Source of the DNA: Chitinophaga agri
Lineage (GTDB): Bacteria > Bacteroidota > Bacteroidia > Chitinophagales > Chitinophagaceae
Assembly: GCF_010093065.1 (NCBI RefSeq)
Contig: NZ_CP048113.1
Span: 3,162,001-3,226,000 of the forward strand
Length of the DNA: 64,000 nt
Reading direction: 5' to 3'
This document shows, in pieces, positions 19,267-27,490 of this stretch. A program made the position numbers and the translations under genes. Under the pieces are notes generated by a model. The model worked only from the letters and a program-made list of their open reading frames with translations. It did no database searches and was not told the DNA's origin. Positions within the stretch are counted from its first letter, which is position 1; the number at the start of each line of letters is the position of its first letter.

Positions 19267-19681
19267 GGGTCAAATATACATCAGGGCTAACAATAACAGG
19301 AAAAACGAAGAAAAGGAGAAACTGAAAAAAAGCGGCTCATAGCATTAATGGTTTGAGATGTTCATGTTGTTGTTGTATAACCTTCTCCATCTCTTTTTCT
19401 GTTTCTCCCTCCCGGGATTCAGGCATGCAATTTAGAATTGTCCAGGGACCTTGCTTCACTAAGATCTTCTCCGTTTTTCCTTGAATGGTTTCGGATAGTC
19501 GACAGATTAATTTGGTGTAAAAGCCATCCGGTTGTTATTGCATTTTAATGGTGGCATTATCACGATTTAGATCTTGAAAAAAATCTGTCCCCTTGAAAAA
19601 GGGGGCAATCGACATAGTCGCTATTTGCGATATAGATTCTGGTTGATAAAACTGTAAAGCGTTCAAGGCTTTCCGTGAAAG

Positions 19682-19724
19682 ATACCTTAGCGAGGCCCCT
19701 TTTGGGCCTCGTGCCATAAGGTAT
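19682..19724. repeat. Nested inverted repeat in the gene-poor region
   Basis: The outer arms ATACCTTA (19682-19689) and TAAGGTAT (19717-19724) enclose the inner arms CGAGGCCC (19691-19698) and GGGCCTCG (19704-19711) with a CTTTT loop. About 80 bp to the left a further hairpin occurs, CCCCTT-GAAA-AAGGGG (near 19591). Confidence 0.85.
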
Positions 19725-19759
19725 TTACTTCAGGGAAGCGGGAATATTTTATAGTTGGC

Positions 19760-19864
19760 GCGGCGCAAGGCGGGGGATAAACTCAGTGTATCCCCTAACT
19801 GCGAGGTCAAAAATCTTGTTGGCCTTGCTGACCCTAGTCATGGGATGTCCCCGCCTGTTGCCGC
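19760..19864. ncRNA. Candidate structured RNA or DNA element
   Basis: Two GC-rich helices close a 105-nt domain: GCGGC (19760-19764) pairs with GCCGC (19860-19864), and after a symmetric 4-nt internal loop GGCGGGG (19769-19775) pairs with CCCCGCC (19849-19855). Inside, GGTCA (19805-19809) can pair with TGACC (19829-19833). An alternative hairpin GGGGATA / TATCCCC (19773-19796) competes with the inner closing helix, which would suit a switch. I know no RNA family that matches, and the transcribed strand is not clear. Confidence 0.4.
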
Positions 19865-20412
19865 TAAGAATTTCAATTTATGATGTACACCCTTTTGGTG
19901 TACCAGTAGCTTAAAGAGCAGTGCCTGCTTTTACAGAAGCATCGCAGGACTGTACTGCTCTGATGGCTGGTTTAAAATTTTTTATTGTCTGATCTTTTGT
20001 GATGGAGGTATGTTGATTAACTGCAGCACTGGTATATGTATACCAAACCTTTTTAATCACCAGTCTGCTGAACCTGTTTTTTGAAGCTATTCTCATACCG
20101 CCATAACATATTGTAAAAAATATAATCTATGTATTACTATCTGTATATAATCAAATGTTGAAATAGAATTACCATATTTCATCATAAAAATAGCAATCAT
20201 GATTGATATTTTACAAGCAATACGCTAATAAAACACATATATTTTTATATATAATATTATATGTAACTAGTAAGAAGAAGATGAAACAGATTGAAAGAGA
20301 AGGGTGTTTGAACTGAAACAATACAGATATTAACAACCACATTTACCGGGTTGTAAATAGAGAATGGACATCTCTTATTAATAATAAGCCTATATAAGGT
20401 GTTATTGGAGGG

Positions 20413-20994
20413 TTAATCTTTTTTTACCAGAACTTCAGTTATCTGGTTCAATTGCCTTACTTTTTCTGTAAAGTCGCCTTTGATCCTATCGCGGATCAAC
20501 TGCAATTTATCAAGTACTTCATTGATAGATACAGGAATGACTTCCTGCAGTACTTCCTTCAGACGTTTGGCCACGGTAGGGGATTTACCATTGGTAGATA
20601 TTGCTATTTTCAATTGCCCTTTCTGTACAATAGAGCCCAGATAGAAATCACACAGGTCCGGCGTATCCGCCACATTGATCAGCACCCGACTGCTTTTTGC
20701 CTTTTCCCAGATATACAGGTTCACTTCACGGTTGCCTGTAGCTGCAATAGCCAGTTCCTTACCCAGCATGTCTCCACAGGAAAACGGTTTCTGGATCAGC
20801 TCCACGTTTGGTGCATCTTTCACTAGTTCGGTCAGTTCCGGTAAAAAGCTGGTAGCCACCACAGTAATATTTGCCGACGGACAATTCTCCAGCAATGCAT
20901 TTACCTTCTCAAGACCAATAAGTCCGCCTCCGACTACCAGTACATGCAACTGGCTCAGCTTAAAAAATACCGGGAAAAGATGATTTTCTTCCAT
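20413..20994 (-). CDS. Precorrin-2 dehydrogenase / sirohydrochlorin ferrochelatase
   Basis: This 193-residue protein has the Met8p/CysG N-terminal Rossmann fold: NAD-binding VLVVGGGLIGLEKV (about 17-30), NVADTPDLCDFYLGS (about 106-120) and STNGKSPTVAKRLK (about 133-146). It oxidises precorrin-2 to sirohydrochlorin and may insert Fe2+ to make siroheme. In this window it is a separate gene and not fused to the methyltransferase as in CysG. It is last in the reductase-cobA-dehydrogenase order, separated from cobA by 84 bp that hold a 10-bp hairpin. Confidence 0.9.
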   Translation of the reverse strand: MEENHLFPVFFKLSQLHVLVVGGGLIGLEKVNALLENCPSANITVVATSFLPELTELVKDAPNVELIQKPFSCGDMLGKELAIAATGNREVNLYIWEKAKSSRVLINVADTPDLCDFYLGSIVQKGQLKIAISTNGKSPTVAKRLKEVLQEVIPVSINEVLDKLQLIRDRIKGDFTEKVRQLNQITEVLVKKD

Positions 20995-21018
20995 AAAGAC
21001 CTGATTACAAATTACAGT

Positions 21019-21064
21019 GCGACGGACTACATTAGCTGCGGGTGAGCCTTATCCAGTCCGTCGC
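21019..21064 (-). terminator. Hairpin between cobA and the dehydrogenase gene
   Basis: A perfect 10-bp stem GCGACGGACT / AGTCCGTCGC with a 26-nt loop. No T run follows, so it may modulate mRNA stability or read-through rather than end transcription. Confidence 0.55.
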
Positions 21065-21078
21065 CTGTAATATATTAG

Positions 21079-21864
21079 TTATACTGCAATTTTGAGTTGT
21101 TCTGCGATCTTTTCCTGCACTGCCTGGAAAGATTCATGGAATCTCACCACCTCACCCACCACAATAATAGCCGGGTTATGCAGATTTTCACGCAGGGCAA
21201 TTTCCTTCAGATCAGCCACATTTCCGATACCCAACTTCTGATCGGGTAGCGTACCATTCTGAATAATCGCTGCCGGAACATTGCCCTTTCCCTGCGCCAC
21301 ATATGCTGCTGAGATCTCATCCAGTTTGCCCATTCCCATGAGTACTACCACCGTGGTATCTGCCTGAACAGCATAGGCCAGGTCACGGGATAAGCTCCCA
21401 CTCTGCGTGTTACCTGTCAGGACCCAGAAACCTTCGCTCACATTCCGTGCCGTAACAGGTATTCTGTTAATACCCGGCACAGAGATCGCGCTGGTTACTC
21501 CTGGTATCACTTCCGTAGCTATGTTAAATTGCTGTGCAAAGGCCAGTTCTTCCTGGCCCCGGCCAAATACGAAAGAGTCTCCTCCTTTAAGGCGGACTAC
21601 ATTACCATAGGTCAGTGCATATTTCACAATCATGCGGTTGATCTCATCCTGAGAGTACACATGCATACCCGCACGTTTACCCACAAAACGCTTCAGACAA
21701 GTGCTGGATGCATGCTCAAGCAGCTCGTTATTTGAAAGCGCATCATACAGGATCACTCTGGCCTGCTGAATTGCCTTCAGACCTTTTACGGTGATCAGTT
21801 CCGGATCGCCAGGTCCTGCGCCTACCAGTGTCAGTTTCGGATGTATATTCTGCATAGTGTACAT
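21079..21864 (-). CDS. cobA: Uroporphyrinogen-III C-methyltransferase
   Basis: This 261-residue SAM-dependent enzyme methylates uroporphyrinogen III twice to precorrin-2, the first committed step to siroheme. Signatures: VGAGPGDPELITVKG (about 14-28), VVRLKGGDSFVFGRGQEE (about 89-106), PGVTSAISVPG and PAAIIQNGT. Length fits the single-domain SUMT family. An in-frame ATG also occurs three codons downstream (21855), so the first residues are uncertain. It sits 27 bp after the reductase gene, in one operon with it. Confidence 0.95.
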   Translation of the reverse strand: MYTMQNIHPKLTLVGAGPGDPELITVKGLKAIQQARVILYDALSNNELLEHASSTCLKRFVGKRAGMHVYSQDEINRMIVKYALTYGNVVRLKGGDSFVFGRGQEELAFAQQFNIATEVIPGVTSAISVPGINRIPVTARNVSEGFWVLTGNTQSGSLSRDLAYAVQADTTVVVLMGMGKLDEISAAYVAQGKGNVPAAIIQNGTLPDQKLGIGNVADLKEIALRENLHNPAIIVVGEVVRFHESFQAVQEKIAEQLKIAV

Positions 21865-21891
21865 TTAAGATGTGATAACCGCTGTGAATGA

Positions 21892-24003
21892 CTATACTGT
21901 CGCTACAGCAGTTTGTTTTCTGTATGATTGTGCCTGTTGATAGAAATCAGCTGCCTGCTGATAATATTGTTTTGCAAAGCTTTCAGAAGGTTCATGCTGA
22001 TTGATCTGCAACACCAGTGTTTTGAAGCTGCCTTCGAGTGCCCACTTACCTGTTTCCACAAAATGTTTATCGAAGTCGTTGATGATGCCGGTCTGAGTAT
22101 TACAGCTCACGCCTTCACCCAGCAACAGCGCCTTTGCTGTTTGTACGAACGTAGAATAAGAATGGTAGATACTGTCCGCATATTGATTCTCATCCATAGC
22201 GACTTTACTCAGCTGCAGCTTTTCTTCGCCTTCGAACAGCAGAGTCGCTACCAGGTCAATTACCACACTCGCACACTCACCCACACCGATGGCAGTAGCA
22301 AACTTGTCGCCCTGGCCCCAGTCAACGAAATCCTCATCGATCAGCGAAGCCAGATCTGTCAGTGGTTTCAGCAGGTCATAGAAATATTTCTCTCCCTGAC
22401 GATCATAATAATCATTAAACTTTTCATTCTCCTGGCCATTTGTATCGTAATCAGCCAGCAGGGTACGCAGCACATCCGGACCACGTTTACTTGGTACCTT
22501 GATCACTTTGTCTGCCACACGGCCAACACCATCACCCACAATGCCGCCACCTAACAATACCTGCAGGGCTGGCAGCACCTTACCTCCACTCTTCAGAGAA
22601 GAACCGTGGAAACCAATGGAAGCAATACCATGCTGCCCACAGGAGTTCATACAACCACTGATCTTGATCTTAATGTCTTTATTATATATCAGGTCAGGAA
22701 ATTCTTCCTGTATTACCAGTTCCAGTGCAGTAGAGATACCCGTGCTGCTGGAAATTGCCAGGTTGCAGGTGTCAGTACCAGGACAGGCCGTAATATCTGC
22801 AATGCTGTCAAAACCTGGTTCTGCGAAACCGGCTGCATCCAGCACACTGAATACATAAGGTAAATGCTCAGGCAGGATGTATTTCAGCAATAATCCCTGA
22901 TTTGCAGTAACCCTTACGTCATTAGCAACCACAGGTCTGAGGCCTTCGATCAGCTGACGGGATATTACAGAACTGATATTTCCCAGGGGTACGCGTACAT
23001 ATGCAGCAAAATAGTCTGCCTGACGCTGGCGGAATGCATTCGTCGTTTTCCATGCCTCGTATTTTTTAGCATCCTTTATTTCGTAAGCTGGTAATACTGT
23101 GCCTGCTGCTGGTAATTCAACTGCTGGCCAGGCATCCGCATCCACATGGAATGATTTTACCTTGTTAGCGATGTATTCCTCTGCCACCAGTCTTGAAAAT
23201 TCTTCAAAACCGAGTTTCTGCACCAGGAATTTCATACGTGCCTTATGACGGCTGGCTCTTTCGCCATGGCGGTCAAATACACGCAATACCGCTTCTATAT
23301 ATGGGATCAGCTGATCAGCTTCCAGAAATTCATGCGCTACGTGTGCCAGGTAAGGCTGAGCGCCCAGGCCGCCACCCACCAGTACTTTGAATCCACGTAC
23401 TTCTTCCCCGTTCACGATACGCACCTTCGGGATTGCACCCATATCATGCATAAAGCTCCAGGCCGTATCTGCATCGCTGCTGGAAAAGGACATTTTTATC
23501 TTACGCCCCATATCCTGGCACACGGGGTTACGAAGGAAATAACGGAAGGTCGCGTCCGCATAAGGAGTCACATCAAACGGCTCCTGCGGATCAATACCCG
23601 CCCTGTCGGATGCCGTGATATTACGAACGGTATTACCACATGCCTCACGGATCGTGATATCATCAAGATCCAGCTTGCTCCACAGTTCAGGCGTTCTGTC
23701 CAGGCTCACAAAGTGGATCTGCACATCCTGACGGGTGGTCAGATGCAGATTACCGGTGGAATATTCATCAGATACGTCGGAAATACGCTTCCATTGTTCC
23801 AGGGTCATTTTACCATAAGGCAGTTTGATACGGATCATCTGTACCCCAGGTTGACGCTGACCATAAATACCTCTTGCCAGACGCAGGCTACGAAACTTCT
23901 CCTCCGGGATCTGCCCTTCGCGGAATAAACGGATCTTCTTCTCCAGCTCTATGATATCTCTCTCAACGACAGGATTTTCGAGTTCTGTTCTGAAGCTTTG
24001 CAT
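21892..24003 (-). CDS. Siroheme-dependent sulfite/nitrite reductase with a C-terminal HEPN-like domain
   Basis: This 703-residue protein has the two-fold nitrite/sulfite reductase layout: ferredoxin-like half (about 50-120, GNLHLTTRQDVQIHF), [4Fe-4S]/siroheme domain with Cys near 404 and 410 (TACPGTDTCNLA) and near 450 and 454 (SGCMNSCGQH). The family is ferredoxin-dependent. After about residue 560 comes an extra helical region (SVVIDLVATLLFEGEEKL, YADSIYHSYSTFVQTAKALLL) that resembles a HEPN domain, a fusion I recall from Bacteroidota. With siroheme genes downstream it probably serves sulfite or nitrite assimilation; which one cannot be told from sequence alone. Confidence 0.9.
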   Translation of the reverse strand: MQSFRTELENPVVERDIIELEKKIRLFREGQIPEEKFRSLRLARGIYGQRQPGVQMIRIKLPYGKMTLEQWKRISDVSDEYSTGNLHLTTRQDVQIHFVSLDRTPELWSKLDLDDITIREACGNTVRNITASDRAGIDPQEPFDVTPYADATFRYFLRNPVCQDMGRKIKMSFSSSDADTAWSFMHDMGAIPKVRIVNGEEVRGFKVLVGGGLGAQPYLAHVAHEFLEADQLIPYIEAVLRVFDRHGERASRHKARMKFLVQKLGFEEFSRLVAEEYIANKVKSFHVDADAWPAVELPAAGTVLPAYEIKDAKKYEAWKTTNAFRQRQADYFAAYVRVPLGNISSVISRQLIEGLRPVVANDVRVTANQGLLLKYILPEHLPYVFSVLDAAGFAEPGFDSIADITACPGTDTCNLAISSSTGISTALELVIQEEFPDLIYNKDIKIKISGCMNSCGQHGIASIGFHGSSLKSGGKVLPALQVLLGGGIVGDGVGRVADKVIKVPSKRGPDVLRTLLADYDTNGQENEKFNDYYDRQGEKYFYDLLKPLTDLASLIDEDFVDWGQGDKFATAIGVGECASVVIDLVATLLFEGEEKLQLSKVAMDENQYADSIYHSYSTFVQTAKALLLGEGVSCNTQTGIINDFDKHFVETGKWALEGSFKTLVLQINQHEPSESFAKQYYQQAADFYQQAQSYRKQTAVATV

Positions 24004-24072
24004 AAGTAATATTTTCTTGGTGGTAAATTATCAGAGATTAAAATGTTATTGTTCCTTATCAGTATAAAGCAT

Positions 24073-24100
24073 AAAGCCTCCGTACGTTGTCGGAGGCTTT
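24073..24100 (-). promoter_or_regulatory. Leader hairpin of the siroheme/reductase operon
   Basis: A perfect 10-bp stem AAAGCCTCCG / CGGAGGCTTT with an 8-nt loop lies inside the predicted transcript leader, 70 bp before the reductase start. On the minus strand it is followed by ATGCTTTAT, so it could act as an attenuator. Confidence 0.55.
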
Positions 24101-24228
24101 GTATATATAGTTTGATTCCTTATTGATCATTCACCGTATACAACTGCGCCTCCATCTGCCATTTGCGACTGTGCAACGGCATTCAAAACACATAAACTGT
24201 CTATCCATTCCTATATTCCCCATTACTT

Positions 24229-24272
24229 TAGTAGACTATTACAAAGTTAGAAATCTAGGGGAGATTTCCAAA
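24229..24272 (-). promoter_or_regulatory. Promoter and operator-like repeats of the siroheme/reductase operon
   Basis: On the minus strand TTTG (24269-24272), a 19-bp spacer and TAACTTTG (24242-24249) give an exact Bacteroidota promoter. The spacer is itself an inverted repeat, GAAATCT-AGGGG-AGATTTC (24250-24268). A second palindromic site, TAGT-AG-ACTA (24229-24238), falls at the likely transcription start. A repressor or activator site is likely; the regulator is unknown. The predicted leader is about 230 nt. Confidence 0.72.
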
Positions 24273-24509
24273 AGTATTTTAGGAGGGCGCAACAAGGTGC
24301 TAATAGTACCGTGGAGGTTCTTTCGTAAGCGCGTGATCCACTGAAAAGCCCTGTATGACAGGCTACGCCAGAGATAGCAGCCCTGGGACTGTGATCAATG
24401 TCATAACTATAGATTATACGGCATAACTATTATTTATGCCCCAGCACAGCAAACGTGTGTTTCTGCCCGGCCTGTTGTAACTTTGCGGCGCGGATTAAAA
24501 GAAAAGCAC
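24273..24509. other. Remainder of the divergent region before the HAD gene
   Basis: Direct repeats CATAACTAT occur at about 24402 and 24422. An inverted repeat GGCATAA / TTATGCC lies at 24420-24440. An exact -7 box TAACTTTG is at 24478-24485 on the plus strand, with only a weak -33, 24 bp before the chosen HAD start. No gene is seen. Confidence 0.55.
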
Positions 24510-25169
24510 ATGATAAACACGGTGATTTTTGATATGGATGGGCTGCTGATTGATTCTGAGCCACTTTGGGGTGAAGCAATGAGCGAGGTTTTCGCCACTG
24601 TAGGCGTTAACCTGACATCAGAACTGTACAGCCATACTACCGGCCTGCGTACAGCGGAAGTAGTTGACTACTGGCAGCATTACTTCAAATGGGAAGGAAA
24701 AGATAATAACCAGGTTACCAACGAGATCATCGATGCCGTGATCGCAAAGATCCTGGCAAAAGGTGAAGCAATGGAAGGACTGGAATATATACTGGACTAT
24801 TTTGCTAAAAAGAACTTCAAAATAGGACTGGCCTCTTCCTCTCCCCTGCGCCTGATCGAATCAGCTGTTGATCATATGGGTATCAGGGATCGTTTTGACG
24901 CTATCTCTTCTGCCGAGTTCGAGTCACATGGTAAGCCACATCCGGCGGTTTATCTGGCTTGTGCCAAAAAGCTGGGAAGCATGCCGATCGATTGTATTGC
25001 TTTTGAAGATTCTGTAACGGGTATGACAGCAGCTAAAGCTGCACGCATGAAAACTGTAGTGGTGCCTGAGGCGCACAACCGCCAGAACAAACGTTATGCA
25101 CTGGCAGACGTACAATTAAATTCCCTGCTGGACTTTAATGATGAGATCCTGGACAGATTAAAAGCCTAA
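24510..25169 (+). CDS. HAD-family sugar-phosphate phosphatase (HxpB/YniC-like)
   Basis: This 219-residue HAD subfamily IA hydrolase has motif I DMDGLLIDSE (nucleophile Asp8, Asp10), motif II LASSSP, motif III Lys in GKPHP and motif IV FEDSVTGMTAAKAA. The length and GLLIDSEPLW context fit hexitol- or 2-deoxyglucose-6-phosphatases. The frame opens at 24483, but the -7 box TAACTTTG covers 24478-24485, so ATG 24510 (MINTVIFDMDG) is the likely start. Divergent from the reductase operon; the operator-like repeats between them may affect both. Confidence 0.88.
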   Translation: MINTVIFDMDGLLIDSEPLWGEAMSEVFATVGVNLTSELYSHTTGLRTAEVVDYWQHYFKWEGKDNNQVTNEIIDAVIAKILAKGEAMEGLEYILDYFAKKNFKIGLASSSPLRLIESAVDHMGIRDRFDAISSAEFESHGKPHPAVYLACAKKLGSMPIDCIAFEDSVTGMTAAKAARMKTVVVPEAHNRQNKRYALADVQLNSLLDFNDEILDRLKA

Positions 25170-25191
25170 ACTGCTAAATATCTAAGTAGAA

Positions 25192-25231
25192 AGAAATCCC
25201 GGTAGCCAATGGCTACCGGGATTTCTTTTTT
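25192..25231 (+). terminator. Intrinsic terminator of the HAD gene
   Basis: A 16-bp perfect stem AGAAATCCCGGTAGCC / GGCTACCGGGATTTCT, loop AAT, followed by TTTTT. Confidence 0.93.
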
Positions 25232-25313
25232 ATCACCAATGTGATAGTTCTCCTCCCCGGCTCTCCTGCACAAACTACAGGTCGTAGGGTGATACGTCAC
25301 ACAGGATCATGTA

Positions 25314-25350
25314 TAAAAAAGAAGGGTGTCCGCTACTGCGAACACCCTTC
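25314..25350 (-). terminator. Intrinsic terminator of rpsA
   Basis: On the minus strand GAAGGGTGT-TCGC pairs with GCGGACACCCTTC (one mismatch), followed by TTTTTTATAC, 26 bp after the rpsA stop. Confidence 0.9.
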
Positions 25351-25375
25351 GTGTATTTCAACAACCTAAAAAAGA

Positions 25376-27268
25376 TTATTCACCTTTCTTTTCGTCGCCT
25401 TCGTTCTGCTTCAGCTTCTCTCTCAGTTCAGCCAGCGCACCCAGGTCGCCAAGGGTAGCTTTTTCTACCTTGTTCTGGATAGTTTTCACTGCTTTACGAG
25501 TTTTGTCAGCTTCTGCTTTTCTTTCTTTGGCAACTGCTTCTTTCTCTTCGTTCTTAGCTTGTTCCCACACTCTTGTATGAGATACCAGGATACGTTTTTC
25601 GCTACGATCGAATTCAATGATCATGAATTCTTTCACATCTTCAACGTTGATTGGTTTCTCATCTTCTGTGCGCAGGTGACGAGCAGGAGCGTAGGCTTCG
25701 AGACCGTACTGCAGCTGAACTGTAGCACCTTTCTCGTCTTTCTTCACTACAGTACCTTCGTGAACGGAGCCGATCGGGAAGATAGTCTCGAAAGTATTCC
25801 AAGGATCTTCTTCGATCTGTTTGTGGCCAAGGCTCAGTTTACGGTTATCTTTATCGATACCCAGTATAACTACCTCGATTTCGCTACCCACTTTAGTGTA
25901 TTCACTTGGGTGGTTGAAGCGTTTGATCCAGCTCAGGTCAGAGATGTGGATCATACCACCGATACCAGTTTCCAGCTCAACGAATACGCCATAAGGAGTG
26001 ATGTTCTTCACGATACCTTTGTGACGGCTGTCCAGCGGGAATTTAGTTTCGATAGTAGCCCAAGGATCTTCTGTCAGTTGCTTGATAGACAGGCTCATCT
26101 TACGCTCTTCTTTGCTCAGGGTCACTACCACTGCTTCGTATTCTTCGCCTAATTTGAAGAATTCTTTAGCATTGATAGGAGTTGAAGCCCAGGAGATCTC
26201 AGATACGTGTACCAGACCTTCTACACCAGGCAGAATTTCCAGGAATGCACCGTAATCTTCGATGTTCACTACCTTACCTTTTACGCGCGCACCTTCAGTG
26301 ATGTGAGCAGGCAGGGTATCCCATGGGTGAGGAGTAAGTTGTTTGTAACCAAGGCTGATACGTTTTTTCTCGTCGTCGAAGTCCAGTACAACCACATTGA
26401 TCTTTTGATCCATCTGCAGTACTTCGCTTGGATGAGAGATACGTCCCCAGCTGATGTCGGTGATGTACAGCAGACCATCCAGACCACCCAGGTCGATGAA
26501 TGCGCCGAAATCGGTGATATTTTTGATAGTACCTTCCAGAACCTGGCCTTTTTCCAGTTTGGAGATAATATCCACTCTCTGCTGTTCGATGTCGCTTTCG
26601 ATAAGCGCTTTGTGGGAAACAACTGCGTTTCTGATAGCCTCGTTAACCTTAACTACCTTGAACTCCATTGTTTTACCTACAAACTGATCGTAGTCTGTAA
26701 CAGGCTTAACGTCGATCTGAGAACCTGGCAGGAATGTTTCCATACCATAAACGTCTACGATCAAGCCGCCTTTGGTTTTGCTGGTAACGGTACCAGTAAC
26801 CACTTCGCCAGTTTTGTAAACTTCCACGATTTTTTCCCAAGCACGCTGTTGACGAGCCTGTTTACGGCTCAGGTGCAGGTTACCATCGCGGTCTTCTTTT
26901 TCAACAACCAGTACTTCAACTTCGTCTCCTACTTTCAGACCCTGCAGATCACGGAACTCGTTCAGTGAAATCAGACCGTCAGATTTGAAACCGATGTTGA
27001 TCACTACGTCTGTTTTGGTTAAACCAACTACAGTACCAGTGAGCAGACCGTTTTCTTCAATCACTTTGAAAGTGTTGTCGTACGTTGCATCGTACTTCGC
27101 TTTCTCTTCTTTAGAATAAGAAGATACATTGCGTTTGTCCACGCTCCAGTCGAAATCGTCGTGAGCGGTTACGGCAACAGGCGCATTTGTTGTCGCTGTT
27201 TCCTGTGCTGATGCTACAGGTGCCTGTTGTTCAGCGTTTTGTTCGTTAGTAATGTTGTTTTCTGCCAA
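25376..27268 (-). CDS. rpsA: Ribosomal protein bS1
   Basis: This 630-residue protein carries six S1 RNA-binding repeats, recognisable at GTVVGLTKTDVVINIG, TGTVTSKTKGGLIVDV, GTIKNITDFGAFIDLG, GKVVNIEDYGAFLEI, GIVKNITPYGVFVELE and GTVVKKDEKGATVQL. bS1 binds mRNA on the 30S subunit and helps initiation. N- and C-terminal tails are charged or Gln/Ala-rich. The only start available is TTG 27268 (or the ATT before it): the frame closes upstream at a TAA and the first internal Met is far inside. It is preceded by a strong Shine-Dalgarno. Terminator downstream; a -7 box upstream. Confidence 0.97.
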   Translation of the reverse strand: MAENNITNEQNAEQQAPVASAQETATTNAPVAVTAHDDFDWSVDKRNVSSYSKEEKAKYDATYDNTFKVIEENGLLTGTVVGLTKTDVVINIGFKSDGLISLNEFRDLQGLKVGDEVEVLVVEKEDRDGNLHLSRKQARQQRAWEKIVEVYKTGEVVTGTVTSKTKGGLIVDVYGMETFLPGSQIDVKPVTDYDQFVGKTMEFKVVKVNEAIRNAVVSHKALIESDIEQQRVDIISKLEKGQVLEGTIKNITDFGAFIDLGGLDGLLYITDISWGRISHPSEVLQMDQKINVVVLDFDDEKKRISLGYKQLTPHPWDTLPAHITEGARVKGKVVNIEDYGAFLEILPGVEGLVHVSEISWASTPINAKEFFKLGEEYEAVVVTLSKEERKMSLSIKQLTEDPWATIETKFPLDSRHKGIVKNITPYGVFVELETGIGGMIHISDLSWIKRFNHPSEYTKVGSEIEVVILGIDKDNRKLSLGHKQIEEDPWNTFETIFPIGSVHEGTVVKKDEKGATVQLQYGLEAYAPARHLRTEDEKPINVEDVKEFMIIEFDRSEKRILVSHTRVWEQAKNEEKEAVAKERKAEADKTRKAVKTIQNKVEKATLGDLGALAELREKLKQNEGDEKKGE

Positions 27269-27277
27269 AATTTGGTT

Positions 27278-27286
27278 CCTCCTTTT
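27278..27286 (-). promoter_or_regulatory. Strong Shine-Dalgarno before the rpsA TTG start
   Basis: AAAAGGAGG ends 9 nt before the TTG codon. Other starts in this window lack such a site, as expected for Bacteroidota, where the anti-Shine-Dalgarno is known to be masked on the ribosome. Together with the TTG codon it suggests regulated initiation. Confidence 0.9.
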
Positions 27287-27333
27287 AAATTAAATTCCTT
27301 CGGATTTTGTGCCCGAAAGTTTTAGTTGGACGG

Positions 27334-27341
27334 CAAAGATA
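27334..27341 (-). promoter_or_regulatory. -7 promoter element of rpsA
   Basis: TATCTTTG on the minus strand matches TAnnTTTG exactly; no clear TTTG is found at the -33 spacing. The predicted leader is about 60 nt. Confidence 0.55.
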
Positions 27342-27490
27342 ATTAATAATCATTAAAAAGTCAGTTTTTTTCACATGTTTAACAGCGTTGCCGCCTCTTC
27401 CTTCCAATCTCCCCGAGAGTCGCTATCCCAAGGAAAAAAATGTAATGTTAAATAGATTTACGATTGCAGATTTTGTACTAATTTTCAACT

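Larger units (their letters stand above)
19267..20412. other. 1.1-kb gene-poor region between the HD gene and the siroheme operon
   Basis: No convincing gene is present. The right part (20097-20412) is very AT-rich and featureless. The middle (19540-19905) is GC-richer and full of nested inverted repeats, listed separately. A 54-codon open stretch on the minus strand (about 19332-19500; it ends HEHLKPLML) has no good start and may be a gene remnant. Two ORFs of 60 and 61 codons (19535-19717 and 19911-20096, minus) have no recognisable features. A 7-bp hairpin (GTACACC/GGTGTAC, 19885-19903) sits just after the second one. Confidence 0.6.

Noticed and set aside
19332..19500. 54-codon open stretch ending HEHLKPLML on the minus strand
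   Set aside because: It has no start codon in a sensible place and its upstream part closes with a stop; possibly a gene remnant, but not supportable as a gene.
19911..20096. 61-codon ORF on the minus strand, considered as a peptide precursor
   Set aside because: No Gly-Gly leader, no modification enzyme or transporter nearby.
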